This document shows, in pieces, positions 44,155 to 50,494 of a stretch of 50,494 nt of DNA. The notes under the pieces are model-generated. The model worked only from the letters and a program-made list of their open reading frames with translations, was not told where the DNA came from and searched no databases. This DNA comes from a virus: positions 1 through 50,494 of the IMG/VR virus record IMGVR_UViG_3300025853_000135; one strand, 5' to 3'. Position 1 is the stretch's first letter. Each line of letters opens with the position of its first letter. The position numbers and the translations under genes were made by a program.

Positions 44155-45837
44155 TCATAAACCGTATCTTGCTTTTTCTTGCTTATAATTATTTTCAATA
44201 TCCACCCAACTCAAGTTACATGCGTAAAATTTAAACTGAGATATTGAACCTATGAATGTTCCAGCAAAGTTCTTTTCTATGTTAAGACCTAAATCTTCAG
44301 GGTCTTGACCATCAAATGTCATACTTTCCAATAAACCTTGTGAACCACCACCTAAACTTATATTATATGGTACAGCGACCTGTTTTTGGTAATTGGTGTC
44401 CAATCTTCTTGGTATTATTTCCAAAAAGTCATCAACCCAAAATTTTAATTTACCATTAACATAAATGGCCAATCTACCTAATCTTCTACCTTTACATAAC
44501 AATTCCTCATCTGTCATTCTCTCATAAGCATAGAATCTTATTGCGATATTTTTCCACACATCATTGGTCACCATACCACTTGCTGAATAACCTTCAGTAA
44601 CTGTAACGCCAGATATATAAGTGTCACCAGAACATGCACCAGTAACCGATAATAAACGATAACCGATGCTACCGTCATCTTTAACTCTGAAACCGATTGC
44701 GTTATCAATAATATCCAAATTGTAATCCAATGACAATAAAGGTCCTGTTCTACCAGAATAATCGCATACAGTACTACAATCGGAATCATCACATGAACAC
44801 CCAGTACTATTACATTTATTACAGTATATTAAGAATGGATTACGATTATCTTCCAATAACTGTGTTGTCGCAGTTATCGTTATGCTATCACCAGTAAATT
44901 CAGGTGCTGTTTTACCTTTTGGATAACTGATACCATAATGTGTTGTGGTAGCTTGACCATTATGGTATATCATAAACTGATTTTTAATTTCAATCTCTTT
45001 TATTTCTGGTGGGTCTAATGACACACCGCTTGATAATACTATTTGATTTTCTTTAGGTACTGTACAGAATGTTGTTACCGTACCTGTGCAACCTATTGGT
45101 GTGGTACAAGCGCTTGTACAACCAGTATTAAGACCCTCAAATACATCCCAGAATTTATTTTCAGCTCTGGTTCCCATATAGAAGAAGAAACCTTTGTTAT
45201 CTGGATATAGGTCATTTAATGTCGTTGCCGTTGTACCACTACATGTTGAATCAGATTTTTTTAACCAGAATTCAGCGACCCAACCTTTATTTACTCTATT
45301 TGGTAATACTTGATAGTCAAACCCATCCAATTTATAGTAACCTTGATAAAATCCACCACAAAAATCCATATAGTCACCTGTTGTTCCAGTGCTTGTGACA
45401 AAATTCATTGGATATTCGTATTGTTCGGTCATACCAGTAACCCTTGTCATCATAAATCTGGTATCACCAGATGGTATATATAATGTTGAGGCTGTTAAAG
45501 CTGATAATAATGCTTGATTTGTCGTATCAGCTGATAATTTTTCAAAGGTAATCAGACCATTATCAATACCTGTTATACCTATTGTATTTGCAGTAACACC
45601 AGTATTTGTTGCGCCAGTCCATGTCTGTGTTGAATATATTGTATCGGCTGAAGTTGTTCCAGTTCCGAATATGGCTGGATTATTAAAGTCAAAATCAACG
45701 ACAAAACATGTACCTGAAGTTGTTCCAGTAAATGGTGCATAATTAGGCATTGTGTTTTTCAAATAAAAATCCCAATAGTATTTATTTGATAAAACTAATT
45801 TAAGATTATTCGGTGTATAGTTAATTATATTGGTCAC
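44155..45837 (-). CDS. Cysteine-rich virion adhesin with LamG/concanavalin-like domain
   Basis: 560 aa with a GTG start at 45837; no nearby ATG fits and the start is 7 nt from a late-type element. The protein has the layout of a LamG/concanavalin-like jelly roll: GWVAEFWLKK, KGFFFYMGTRAENKFWDVFEG, NQFMIYHNG, then VWKNIAIRFYAYE, RLAIYVNGKLKFWVDDF and FAGTFIGSISQFKFYACNLSW. Cys-rich stretches occur in the middle (NTGCTSACTTPIGCTGTVTT; CNKCNSTGCSCDDSDCSTVC), unusual for a cytoplasmic product and perhaps metal-binding. It lies in the fibre cluster, so surface binding to host polysaccharide is a reasonable inference. Confidence 0.72.
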   Translation of the reverse strand: MTNIINYTPNNLKLVLSNKYYWDFYLKNTMPNYAPFTGTTSGTCFVVDFDFNNPAIFGTGTTSADTIYSTQTWTGATNTGVTANTIGITGIDNGLITFEKLSADTTNQALLSALTASTLYIPSGDTRFMMTRVTGMTEQYEYPMNFVTSTGTTGDYMDFCGGFYQGYYKLDGFDYQVLPNRVNKGWVAEFWLKKSDSTCSGTTATTLNDLYPDNKGFFFYMGTRAENKFWDVFEGLNTGCTSACTTPIGCTGTVTTFCTVPKENQIVLSSGVSLDPPEIKEIEIKNQFMIYHNGQATTTHYGISYPKGKTAPEFTGDSITITATTQLLEDNRNPFLIYCNKCNSTGCSCDDSDCSTVCDYSGRTGPLLSLDYNLDIIDNAIGFRVKDDGSIGYRLLSVTGACSGDTYISGVTVTEGYSASGMVTNDVWKNIAIRFYAYERMTDEELLCKGRRLGRLAIYVNGKLKFWVDDFLEIIPRRLDTNYQKQVAVPYNISLGGGSQGLLESMTFDGQDPEDLGLNIEKNFAGTFIGSISQFKFYACNLSWVDIENNYKQEKARYGL

Positions 45838-45844
45838 AATTATA

Positions 45845-45859
45845 TTTTATTATAAATAT
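45845..45859 (-). promoter_or_regulatory. Putative late-promoter element of the LamG-like gene
   Basis: Coding-strand ATATTTATAATAAAA, 7 nt before the GTG start; identical to the 32746-32760 element. It is divergent from and 13 nt away from the plus-strand element at 45873. Confidence 0.65.
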
Positions 45860-45872
45860 TAGGTTTTTGGTC

Positions 45873-45887
45873 ATATTTATATAAAAA
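45873..45887 (+). promoter_or_regulatory. Putative late-promoter element of the plus-strand virion operon
   Basis: ATATTTATATAAAAA, 10 nt before the ATG at 45898. It matches the gp13 element in 12 of 15 bases or better and has the same distance to the start codon. Confidence 0.6.
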
Positions 45888-45897
45888 GCTTTTTAAG

Positions 45898-46452
45898 ATG
45901 ACTATTTTAAAGAAACATGAATTTTTATCAAAATTCAACATAAGGGAAAATACTGAAACCAACGAAGAAATCATAGATGAATTCGTTGACCCAGATGGTT
46001 CATTTGCCGACAGCGCTGTTCCTGATGGTAATGAAACTGATATACAAACAGGTCCAGTACAAAAACCATCAAAAGACCGTGGAATGTCAAACTATAAGAA
46101 AGGTGTCGCACCAGATACTGATAAGATAAGACGGGATACCAGTCAAGGTGATAGGTGGCAAAGAGCATTTGCTGGTCTTGGTGGTACAGCTTACAGTCAT
46201 GGTGAAAGACTTGGTGTTGGGACTTGGTTAAGTATGTTACACGAATCTTCAGATAAACAAATGAGGGAAAATATCAAATCGATGATTGAAGATATCGTAT
46301 CAAAAAAAGATAAACCTGATTTGGTAGCAAAAATCAGCAATGATGAATTATCTAAAAATGATAAGTTTACTGATTTGGTATCAAAAATTGATAAACTTTC
46401 AGATAAAGAAAAGGAAGAACTTAAAAAAATATTGAGCGATGCCAAATCTTGA
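45898..46452 (+). CDS. Unknown protein, first gene of a five-gene virion-like operon (184 aa)
   Basis: 184 aa. Residues 1-30 are helical and basic to acidic (MTILKKHEFLSKFNIREN). A Pro/Asp/Gly-rich low-complexity part follows (DPDGSFADSAVPDGNETD). The middle reads DRWQRAFAGLGGTAYSHGERLGVGTWLSMLHE, and the C-terminal 70 residues are a Lys/Asp/Ser-rich helical region ending EELKKILSDAKS. No family is recognised. It overlaps the next gene by 14 nt. The mix of disordered and helical sequence with a late-type element upstream suggests a virion or scaffold component. Confidence 0.75.
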   Translation: MTILKKHEFLSKFNIRENTETNEEIIDEFVDPDGSFADSAVPDGNETDIQTGPVQKPSKDRGMSNYKKGVAPDTDKIRRDTSQGDRWQRAFAGLGGTAYSHGERLGVGTWLSMLHESSDKQMRENIKSMIEDIVSKKDKPDLVAKISNDELSKNDKFTDLVSKIDKLSDKEKEELKKILSDAKS

Positions 46453-46906
46453 TTTGAAAAATAAATCATTTGAGGTTCCAAAAAACCTTAGGTCATTGTT
46501 AAATGACAATGAAAGTATATCATATTCAAATATGAATAAAAAAAAGTCTGAGTTGAATAAAAAGGATAAACTAACACCTGATGATAAAAAGGTCTTAGAG
46601 TGGTTAAAAAATACCCTTGAAAAAGAAATAACCGCTAACGAAGCACCAAAAAGAATTAAAATGGAAACTGGTGCCAGTGGTAATAAAGAAGGTGGTAATA
46701 ATTTTAAGAAAACGCATAACAAAGATAGGGATAATGCAAACCCAACAGCTCCTGGTGGTATTCCAGATGTTGGAACAATGCCGAATGGTAGACACATAGT
46801 TAACAACACCGTTGGTTACGTTAAGGAAGAATATGAAAAAGAAATGTCTAAAATGCGATATTTAATAGAGTATATGGACAATAACAAAAAAACTAAATTA
46901 AACTAA
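46439..46906 (+). CDS. Unknown protein, second gene of the operon (155 aa)
   Basis: 155 aa, ATG inside the end of the previous gene (14-nt overlap). It is strongly charged and mostly disordered or helical: KKSELNKKDKLTPDDKKVLEWLKN, then a Gly/Asn/Lys-rich linker (ETGASGNKEGGNNFKK), then NPTAPGGIPDVGTMPNGRHI and a C-terminal coiled-coil-like EEYEKEMSKMRYLIEYM. Its codon use and tight coupling support a real gene. It has no recognised family. The next start is 1 nt after its stop. Confidence 0.75.
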   Translation: MPNLDLKNKSFEVPKNLRSLLNDNESISYSNMNKKKSELNKKDKLTPDDKKVLEWLKNTLEKEITANEAPKRIKMETGASGNKEGGNNFKKTHNKDRDNANPTAPGGIPDVGTMPNGRHIVNNTVGYVKEEYEKEMSKMRYLIEYMDNNKKTKLN

Positions 46907-46907
46907 A

Positions 46908-47222
46908 ATGAGTAAAGCAGCAGAAAAATTAACACAATTTGCAAATGATGCAAGAAAAAATAATATTGTTAAAAACGCTTTTAACGGTGAAGATGACGCT
47001 AACGGATATTCAGCAACCCATACTAAAGCATTAAGTGACCAAGAAACACCAATCAAAGGTAAAGGAACTGGTGTTTATTTGGACACATATAATGGTGGTG
47101 GCGAACTGGATATTTTAGGTAACCCTAATTACGGTGGTTCTGGTAGATTAGCAGCAATCGCTTATAACCAATCACAATGGGGAATGTCACCTCAAAATCC
47201 ATATACGGCACCTGAACTTTAA
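46908..47222 (+). CDS. Unknown protein, third gene of the operon (104 aa)
   Basis: 104 aa. A helical N-terminus (SKAAEKLTQFANDARKNNIV) is followed by a Gly/Asn/Tyr-rich, low-complexity half (KGTGVYLDTYNGGGELDIL; NPNYGGSGRLAAIAYNQSQW) ending NPYTAPEL. The second half looks like a flexible, aromatic-rich arm. No family is recognised. Its stop TAA overlaps the next ATG by one base (TAATG), giving tight translational coupling to the 221-aa gene. Confidence 0.75.
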   Translation: MSKAAEKLTQFANDARKNNIVKNAFNGEDDANGYSATHTKALSDQETPIKGKGTGVYLDTYNGGGELDILGNPNYGGSGRLAAIAYNQSQWGMSPQNPYTAPEL

Positions 47223-47887
47223 TGTTAAAACTCAATGACATATTTGAAAGTGTTTTATTGGAACAACAACTTAACCCGTCAAATCCATTTCAAGGGTTAA
47301 GTAATAGGGATGTTATTATCATAAACGCAAATGGTAATGAAATTCCGTTTGAAGTTCTTAATACCAGTGGTAATGATGTTGAACTTGAAATTTTACTACC
47401 AAAATCAATGTACAGTGGATATAGGTGGTTTGCCGATAAAAACGAAGGTATTGTTAACGGTAATTTAAAATTAAGCACCGTTAATAAACGAACTGGTGAT
47501 ATAAGACCATTTACTTTTAAAAATGTCAGTAGTATTAATATGGAGGATGAAGGTCAACCGACATCAATTAGTGTTACTAATATTAATAACGCAATAAATA
47601 ACAAGAATGAGGTCATAATTTATTATGACGGAGATGAAAACACATCAAAAGGAAAAAGGAACGTTGAAGTGTGTGCTTACGGTATATCAATGGCTGGTAA
47701 TCCAGTAATCAGGGCTTACCAACTTAGTGGTGATAGTGACACGATAGTTCCAGAGTGGAAACTGTTCAGGGTTGATATGATAAGTCAATGGTCCGTATTA
47801 AAAAGGAGATTTACGACACCAAGACCAAAGTTCAACCCTAATGGTGATAAAAGTATGAAAAGTGTTTTAAACATAGCTAAATTTTAA
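47222..47887 (+). CDS. Unknown protein with a WYL-like C-terminal domain (221 aa)
   Basis: 221 aa. The N-terminal helix MLKLNDIFESVLLEQQLNP resembles the short tags on other proteins here. A beta domain follows (RDVIIINANGNEIPFEVLN; DVELEILLPKSMYSGYRW). The C-terminal region has NEVIIYYDGDEN, KRNVEVCAYGIS, NPVIRAYQLSGDS and PEWKLFRVDMISQW, similar in layout to WYL/SH3-like ligand-binding domains (I-x-Y ... V-E-P-Y-x-L ... R-x-F-x-x-D-R-I). The match is by pattern only. WYL domains usually regulate transcription or defence, but this gene is in a virion-like operon. It could instead be a structural SH3-like fold. Confidence 0.72.
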   Translation: MLKLNDIFESVLLEQQLNPSNPFQGLSNRDVIIINANGNEIPFEVLNTSGNDVELEILLPKSMYSGYRWFADKNEGIVNGNLKLSTVNKRTGDIRPFTFKNVSSINMEDEGQPTSISVTNINNAINNKNEVIIYYDGDENTSKGKRNVEVCAYGISMAGNPVIRAYQLSGDSDTIVPEWKLFRVDMISQWSVLKRRFTTPRPKFNPNGDKSMKSVLNIAKF

Positions 47888-47891
47888 GAAT

Positions 47892-48494
47892 ATGCAACAA
47901 CCAGTAGATGTACCATTATCTTTTTTAAAGAATCTAAACAAAAGTAAAGCTGTTATGGAAATGGCTGAGTCTGTTAAAAAGACTTCACCAAACCAACCGA
48001 CAACACAAGGTTTTTTGGATGAACAACCGACAGAATATCTTTCTGAATTACCACAAGGTATGGTTAATGAAAGTTATGGGGCACCAAGCCGCAGCACTGA
48101 ACCTAGACCTATAAGTAAGGATATGATTCAAAATTCTAAATTACCAGATAGTATTAAAAAAATAATGTCTGAGAATATTATTGAAACACCTGATATGTTT
48201 GTATCAGAAAATAATTTTAATCTATCAAACGTAAGAATGGACCTTATGGGTGGTGGTGAAAAAGAAGTTGAGTATAAACAACCAAGCAGTTTAAATGAAT
48301 TGATGCAGAATAAGAAAAAGGTCATACCCACTCAACAACAAACATCTACATCTAATGTTAATGAAGATACGATTAGAAATATTGTCAGAGATGAAATTGT
48401 TAGAATAATGAGTGAATCCTATACTAAGAAAATTAAGGAAGATACCGTTAAGAAAACTATCATGACGTTAAAGAAAAAAGGTTTGCTAAAATAA
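47892..48494 (+). CDS. Unknown protein, last gene of the operon (200 aa)
   Basis: 200 aa, 4 nt after the previous stop. It is largely disordered in its first 140 residues (QPTTQGFLDEQPTEYL; GAPSRSTEPRPISKDM) and ends with a helical, basic segment (NEDTIRNIVRDEIVRIMSE; KIKEDTVKKTIMTLKKKG). The C-terminal helix with regularly spaced Ile/Val could be an oligomerisation or scaffold-binding motif. No family is recognised. It is followed 39 nt later by a strong terminator. Confidence 0.75.
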   Translation: MQQPVDVPLSFLKNLNKSKAVMEMAESVKKTSPNQPTTQGFLDEQPTEYLSELPQGMVNESYGAPSRSTEPRPISKDMIQNSKLPDSIKKIMSENIIETPDMFVSENNFNLSNVRMDLMGGGEKEVEYKQPSSLNELMQNKKKVIPTQQQTSTSNVNEDTIRNIVRDEIVRIMSESYTKKIKEDTVKKTIMTLKKKGLLK

Positions 48495-48533
48495 GTCTCT
48501 CTCTTTAATATGTTGTTATATCAGCAAGCCTTT

Positions 48534-48560
48534 AAGCACCAGAAATGGTGCTTTTTTTTT
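48534..48560 (+). terminator. Rho-independent terminator of the plus-strand operon
   Basis: AAGCACC-AGAAAT-GGTGCTT forms a 7-bp GC-containing stem with a 6-nt loop and is followed by a run of T (nine from 48552). It lies 39 bases after the 200-aa gene and ends the 45898-48494 transcript. Confidence 0.92.
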
Positions 48561-48585
48561 GTTTCATATTGACTTATTCTTTTAC

Positions 48586-48607
48586 TATGGTTATTATTAG
48601 AACCATA
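48586..48607 (+). promoter_or_regulatory. Hairpin upstream of the glycosyltransferase
   Basis: TATGGTT-ATTATTAG-AACCATA, a 7-bp stem with an 8-nt loop, 14 nt before the ATG. The arms are the same 7-mers as in the DNA polymerase leader hairpin, in opposite order. No good TAnnTTTG or late element is seen upstream; this may be an operator or RNA structure. Confidence 0.4.
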
Positions 48608-48621
48608 AATAATAATTAATT

Positions 48622-49902
48622 ATGGAAGAAATTAAAAATGATTTTGGTCGAAAAATAAGGGTATTAGTAGTCCCTAGTGACCGTACTGGAGTTGGATATT
48701 ATCGTTCAACAAAACCGCATATGACATTGGAAAAAAACTATCCAGATGAGTTTCATGTGGATATTGATTTCGAACCAAAACTCAATGATAAAGAATGGTT
48801 AAGTAAATATGATATTGTTCATTACCATAGAAATCTTGGTAGTTTTGAAACAATGCAATCAACATTGGACAGATTGGATGAATTGGGTATTGTAAGCTTT
48901 ATGGACATTGATGATTATTGGGCACCTGGTAATCATCACCCAGCTCATATGATGATTAAACAAGCTGGTTTGGATAAAAAAATTCCAAACAATATCAGAT
49001 TGTCTAAGAATGTGATAACAACAACTGATGTGTTTGCTGAAGAAATTTCAAAACTAAATAAAAACGTTTACGTACTGCCAAATGCGATTGACCCAACAGA
49101 GAAACAGTTTCAAAATGAAACAAAAAAATCTGATAGAATAAGAATCGGATGGCTTGGCGGCTCCAGCCATCTTGAAGACCTTAAACTTTTAAAAGGTCTT
49201 GTAACCAAATTAAAGGGTGATAAATTAATCGATAAGGTCCAATTTGTATTATGTGGTTATGATACTAGAGGTATGGTGACAACAATTGACCAGAAAACGG
49301 GTCAACAAACGCAAAGACCAATTAAACCTCATGAGAGTGTGTGGTATGAATATGAAAAGATTTTCACTGATGATTTTAAAATCGTAAGTCCAGAATATAA
49401 AGCTTTTCTCCATGAGTTTTCAAAATCAGATTATCCTGATGTTAACAATGAACCATATCGAAGGGTTTGGACAAAACCTATTTCAACGTATGCCAGCAAT
49501 TATAATATGTTTGACATTTCATTGGCACCATTGGTTACACATACCTTTAATAAGGTTAAATCGCAATTGAAAGTTATTGAAGCTGGATTTCATAAAAAAG
49601 CGTTGGTTGCTCAGGATTTTGGACCATATAAGATTGATTTGACATCAGCAAAAGATAAAGGTGGTGAATTCAATGATAATGGAAATGCTTTATTGGTTGA
49701 TACAGCTAAAAATCATAAACAATGGTACCAACATCTGAAGTATCTTATCACCAATCCTGATAAAATTGAAGTGTTAGGTAACAGACTATATGAAACTGTT
49801 AAAGATACTTACAGTGTTGATTCTGTGACCGCTAAAAGACGTGAACTATACCTTAAGGTTTTGGCTGAGAGTAAGAAATCAGAAACTGTCGAATCCGTTT
49901 GA
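48622..49902 (+). CDS. GT-B fold glycosyltransferase (GT4-like)
   Basis: 426 aa. The N-terminal Rossmann-like half has IRVLVVPSDRTGVGYYRSTKP and YDIVHYHRNLGS. The linker contains VITTTDVFAEEISKLNKNVYVLPNAIDP. The C-terminal half has RIRIGWLGGSSHLEDLKLL, KVQFVLCGYDTRG, NMFDISLAPLVTHTFNKVKS and LKVIEAGFHKKALVAQDFGPY. The terminal K-x-x-E-x-G (KVIEAG) sits where GT4 enzymes bind the donor phosphates. The acceptor is unknown: virion proteins, phage DNA or host surface glycan are all possible. It is transcribed after the terminator at 48534-48560, so it starts a separate unit. The fold assignment is good; substrate cannot be read from sequence. Confidence 0.85.
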   Translation: MEEIKNDFGRKIRVLVVPSDRTGVGYYRSTKPHMTLEKNYPDEFHVDIDFEPKLNDKEWLSKYDIVHYHRNLGSFETMQSTLDRLDELGIVSFMDIDDYWAPGNHHPAHMMIKQAGLDKKIPNNIRLSKNVITTTDVFAEEISKLNKNVYVLPNAIDPTEKQFQNETKKSDRIRIGWLGGSSHLEDLKLLKGLVTKLKGDKLIDKVQFVLCGYDTRGMVTTIDQKTGQQTQRPIKPHESVWYEYEKIFTDDFKIVSPEYKAFLHEFSKSDYPDVNNEPYRRVWTKPISTYASNYNMFDISLAPLVTHTFNKVKSQLKVIEAGFHKKALVAQDFGPYKIDLTSAKDKGGEFNDNGNALLVDTAKNHKQWYQHLKYLITNPDKIEVLGNRLYETVKDTYSVDSVTAKRRELYLKVLAESKKSETVESV

Positions 49903-49929
49903 CTTTTGTCTTAAAATTTTGTAAGTTTG
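49899..49929 (+). promoter_or_regulatory. Bacteroidota-type promoter of the HD-like gene
   Basis: TTG (49899-49901) is followed by exactly 20 nt and TAAGTTTG (49922-49929). The -33 element overlaps the glycosyltransferase stop region. The predicted leader is about 30 nt, A-rich and without a Shine-Dalgarno box. Confidence 0.78.
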
Positions 49930-49964
49930 TAAATATAACTAAAAAAAAGATAAATTAAAGACAC

Positions 49965-50494
49965 ATGTTAACAACAGAAAAAGTAACTAAAAACGCTGGT
50001 AAATTTTTTAAGACAGCAGAAACCTATGGTTTTATGACAACCGAACTTATGGAATTTTTGGGTGTTGATTTTGTTAAAGCACCAGCAACAACAAAAACCA
50101 GCTCATATAATGCATTTGAAGGTGGTCTGATTGACCATATTCTAAAAGTGGCCAAATACGCTGTAACAATCAATGAAAGTCTTCCAGAGGGAGTTCAAGT
50201 GAAAAAAGATTCATTATTGAAGGTATGTTTGCTTCATCAGATTGGTAAAGCTAAATTGTTTGTTGAGAATGATTCACAATGGCATAAGGACAATCTGGGT
50301 CAGATGTATAATTTCAATGAGGATTTGGTCGCAATGAAAGTTGGTGAACGTTCGATATATTATGCAACACAACATGGTGTTTCATTTACAGAGTCGGAGT
50401 ATCAAGCAATCCTTAATTACGATAAGGAGTATACTGATAAACAAGCCATGTGGCATTCTGAACCTTTGGCTGTTATATTGAGAACGGCACAGGA
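49965..50494 (+). CDS. HD-domain-like protein with an altered HD motif (cut by window edge)
   Basis: 176 codons are present with no stop. Residues 49-60 (AFEGGLIDHILKV) provide the first histidine region of an HD phosphohydrolase. The signature LLHDIGK is here LLHQIGK (about residue 85-91), so the metal-binding aspartate is replaced by Gln. Further on are LFVENDSQWHKDNLGQMYNF, ERSIYYATQHGVS and AILNYDKEYTD, which retain histidines at expected positions. Related phage proteins are usually annotated as HD hydrolases of unknown substrate. Loss of the Asp suggests altered or lost catalysis. It has its own host-type promoter, so early expression is likely. Confidence 0.75.
   Translation, partial: MLTTEKVTKNAGKFFKTAETYGFMTTELMEFLGVDFVKAPATTKTSSYNAFEGGLIDHILKVAKYAVTINESLPEGVQVKKDSLLKVCLLHQIGKAKLFVENDSQWHKDNLGQMYNFNEDLVAMKVGERSIYYATQHGVSFTESEYQAILNYDKEYTDKQAMWHSEPLAVILRTAQ

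Noticed and set aside
46197-46809. Minus-strand hydrophobic Phe/Leu/Ser-rich reading frames
   Set aside because: They are antisense shadows of Lys/Glu-rich coding sequence in the plus-strand operon.
1-50494. tRNA or rRNA genes
   Set aside because: Intergenic gaps are short and AT-rich; no cloverleaf or conserved T-loop sequence was recognised by eye.

Overview
The window is an internal piece of the genome of a T4-like contractile-tailed phage (myovirus). The T4-type core genes are clear: a partial ribonucleotide reductase small subunit, gp41-type helicase, RNase H/flap exonuclease, UvsX, gp32, gp43 DNA polymerase, gp18 sheath, gp19 tail tube, a gp26-type baseplate protein, a LysM-containing gp53-like protein, and gp13/gp14-like neck proteins. 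The DNA is AT-rich, starts are usually preceded by A/T-rich sequence rather than Shine-Dalgarno boxes, and five start regions carry TTG-N19/20-TAnnTTTG. That is the promoter of the Bacteroidota primary sigma factor, so the host is inferred to be a Bacteroidota bacterium. No capsid, portal or terminase gene lies in this window, and I see no tRNA, CRISPR array or transposon.

Layout. 1-5335 (minus): replication/recombination block (nrdB, gp41, unknown, RNase H, uvsX, gp32), with a strong hairpin terminator after gp32 and a host-type promoter before it. 5461-7426 (minus): four small unknown genes. 7458-24869 (minus): tail and baseplate block in the order tail tube, small unknown, gp26-like protein with an overlapping +1-frame ORF, a 577-aa unknown, tape measure, 1348-aa baseplate protein, LysM protein, and a 2119-aa hub protein ending in two cell-wall-degrading modules. 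24932-26578 (plus): a free-standing Vsr-like homing endonuclease with its own promoter and terminator, inserted between tail-tube and sheath genes. 26614-32740 (minus): sheath, beta-helix-like appendage protein, a 51-aa gene, a probable tail terminator and a gp14-like neck protein. 32829-36089 (plus): SNF2-family annealing helicase, glutaredoxin, gp13-like neck protein. 36086-39589 (minus): DNA polymerase. 39680-45837 (minus): tail-fibre and adhesin cluster with internal repeats. 45898-48494 (plus): five unknown, probably virion-associated genes ending at a strong terminator. 48622 to the end (plus): a glycosyltransferase and a truncated HD-domain-like protein.

How it works together. Two start-site signals separate the genes. 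Replication genes (gp32, gp43), the homing endonuclease, the HD-like gene and one unknown gene have host-type promoters, as expected for early expression by unmodified host RNA polymerase. Many structural genes instead have a recurring 15-bp element, roughly WTATTTAYAnTAAAA on the coding strand, usually 5-34 nt before the start codon. I propose it as this lineage's late promoter. Other points worth attention are a possible +1/-2 programmed frameshift at a T7 run in the gp26-like gene, 5'-terminal hairpins in the gp32 and gp43 leaders, a bacterial-SSB-like C-terminal tip on gp32, and an odd G-tract plus AT-tract intergenic region at 18204-18446.
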